Of a stretch of 13,645 nucleotides of DNA, positions 13,493 through 13,645 are shown in pieces. The DNA is taken from positions 1 through 13,645 of the forward strand of contig CAWAUO010000018.1 of the NCBI GenBank assembly GCA_963785245.1, read 5' to 3'. The notes beneath the pieces are model-generated. The model did not search any database and had not been told where the DNA came from. It saw nothing but the letters and a program-made list of their open reading frames with translations. How positions within the stretch are numbered: the first letter of the stretch is position 1; each line of letters opens with the position of its first letter. A program made the position numbers and the translations under genes. The DNA is from JAHEEL01 sp963785245. Lineage in GTDB: Bacteria; Actinomycetota; Acidimicrobiia; Spongiisociales; UBA5794.

Positions 13493-13645
13493 ATGACGCT
13501 CGCCGTCGTTGCCGACAACATCTACAAGACCTACAAGAAGTCCGACGTGCCGGCGCTCGACGGTGTCTCGATCTCCATCGAGCGCGGGAAGATCTACGGC
13601 CTTCTCGGGCCGAACGGCGCAGGCAAGACGACCCTGATCCGCGTA
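13493..13645 (+). CDS. ABC transporter ATP-binding protein, 5' part
   Basis: The first 51 codons of an ABC ATPase, cut by the window edge. The start has YKTYKKSDVPALDGVSISIERGK split around the usual Y-loop region, then Walker A GPNGAGKTT (39-47), in the form common to DrrA/CcmA-type exporters (GLLGPNGAGKTT). The rest (Q-loop, signature, Walker B) and any permease partner lie outside. It is probably a subunit of an efflux or antibiotic/lipid exporter, but the substrate cannot be judged from this fragment. The ATG is preceded by GGGGAGGG. Confidence 0.9.
   Translation, partial: MTLAVVADNIYKTYKKSDVPALDGVSISIERGKIYGLLGPNGAGKTTLIRV

Overview
The window is high-GC, tightly packed DNA, with mostly G/C third codon positions, GTG and ATG starts, and several genes whose ATG lies 6-8 nt after a TANNNT -10 element with no Shine-Dalgarno (leaderless style). 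This points to a free-living actinobacterium. An ATP-type PEP carboxykinase, kynureninase and DUF3558-like lipoprotein would fit the Acidimicrobiia, but that placement is inference. No rRNA, tRNA, IS element, phage gene or CRISPR array was seen.

Left part (1-5163), metabolic and housekeeping: a lipoprotein (253-798) preceded by a 16-bp perfect palindrome; a HAD phosphatase and an aldo/keto reductase diverging from a 68-bp gap with apparently leaderless promoters on both strands; pckA with a Shine-Dalgarno and a strong terminator; and a convergent SnoaL/NTF2-like gene that seems to be preceded by a leaderless 9-codon leader ORF.

Middle part (5164-8894): a stand-alone kynureninase and, upstream on the same strand, an exported CotH-type kinase-like protein with an Ala/Gly/Pro-rich insertion. 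Divergent from CotH is a DUF4956 membrane protein, followed by an overlapping 49-codon single-pass membrane protein. CotH and DUF4956 genes often sit beside a VTC-type polyphosphate polymerase; no such gene is present here.

Right part (8895-13645): an OmpR-family response regulator and its membrane histidine kinase (ATGA overlap), then a soluble GAF-GAF histidine kinase without its own regulator, a small two-helix membrane protein, and the start of an ABC transporter ATPase that runs off the window.

The most interesting signal is regulatory. Copies of a TC(A/T)CAGG element lie at 11-bp spacing both in the CotH/DUF4956 divergent promoter (on both strands) and directly upstream of the response regulator gene. 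In each plus-strand array the last repeat starts 16 bp before a possible -10. This is the layout expected of OmpR/PhoB-type direct-repeat sites, and suggests that the two-component system controls both itself and the CotH/DUF4956/small-protein envelope module.
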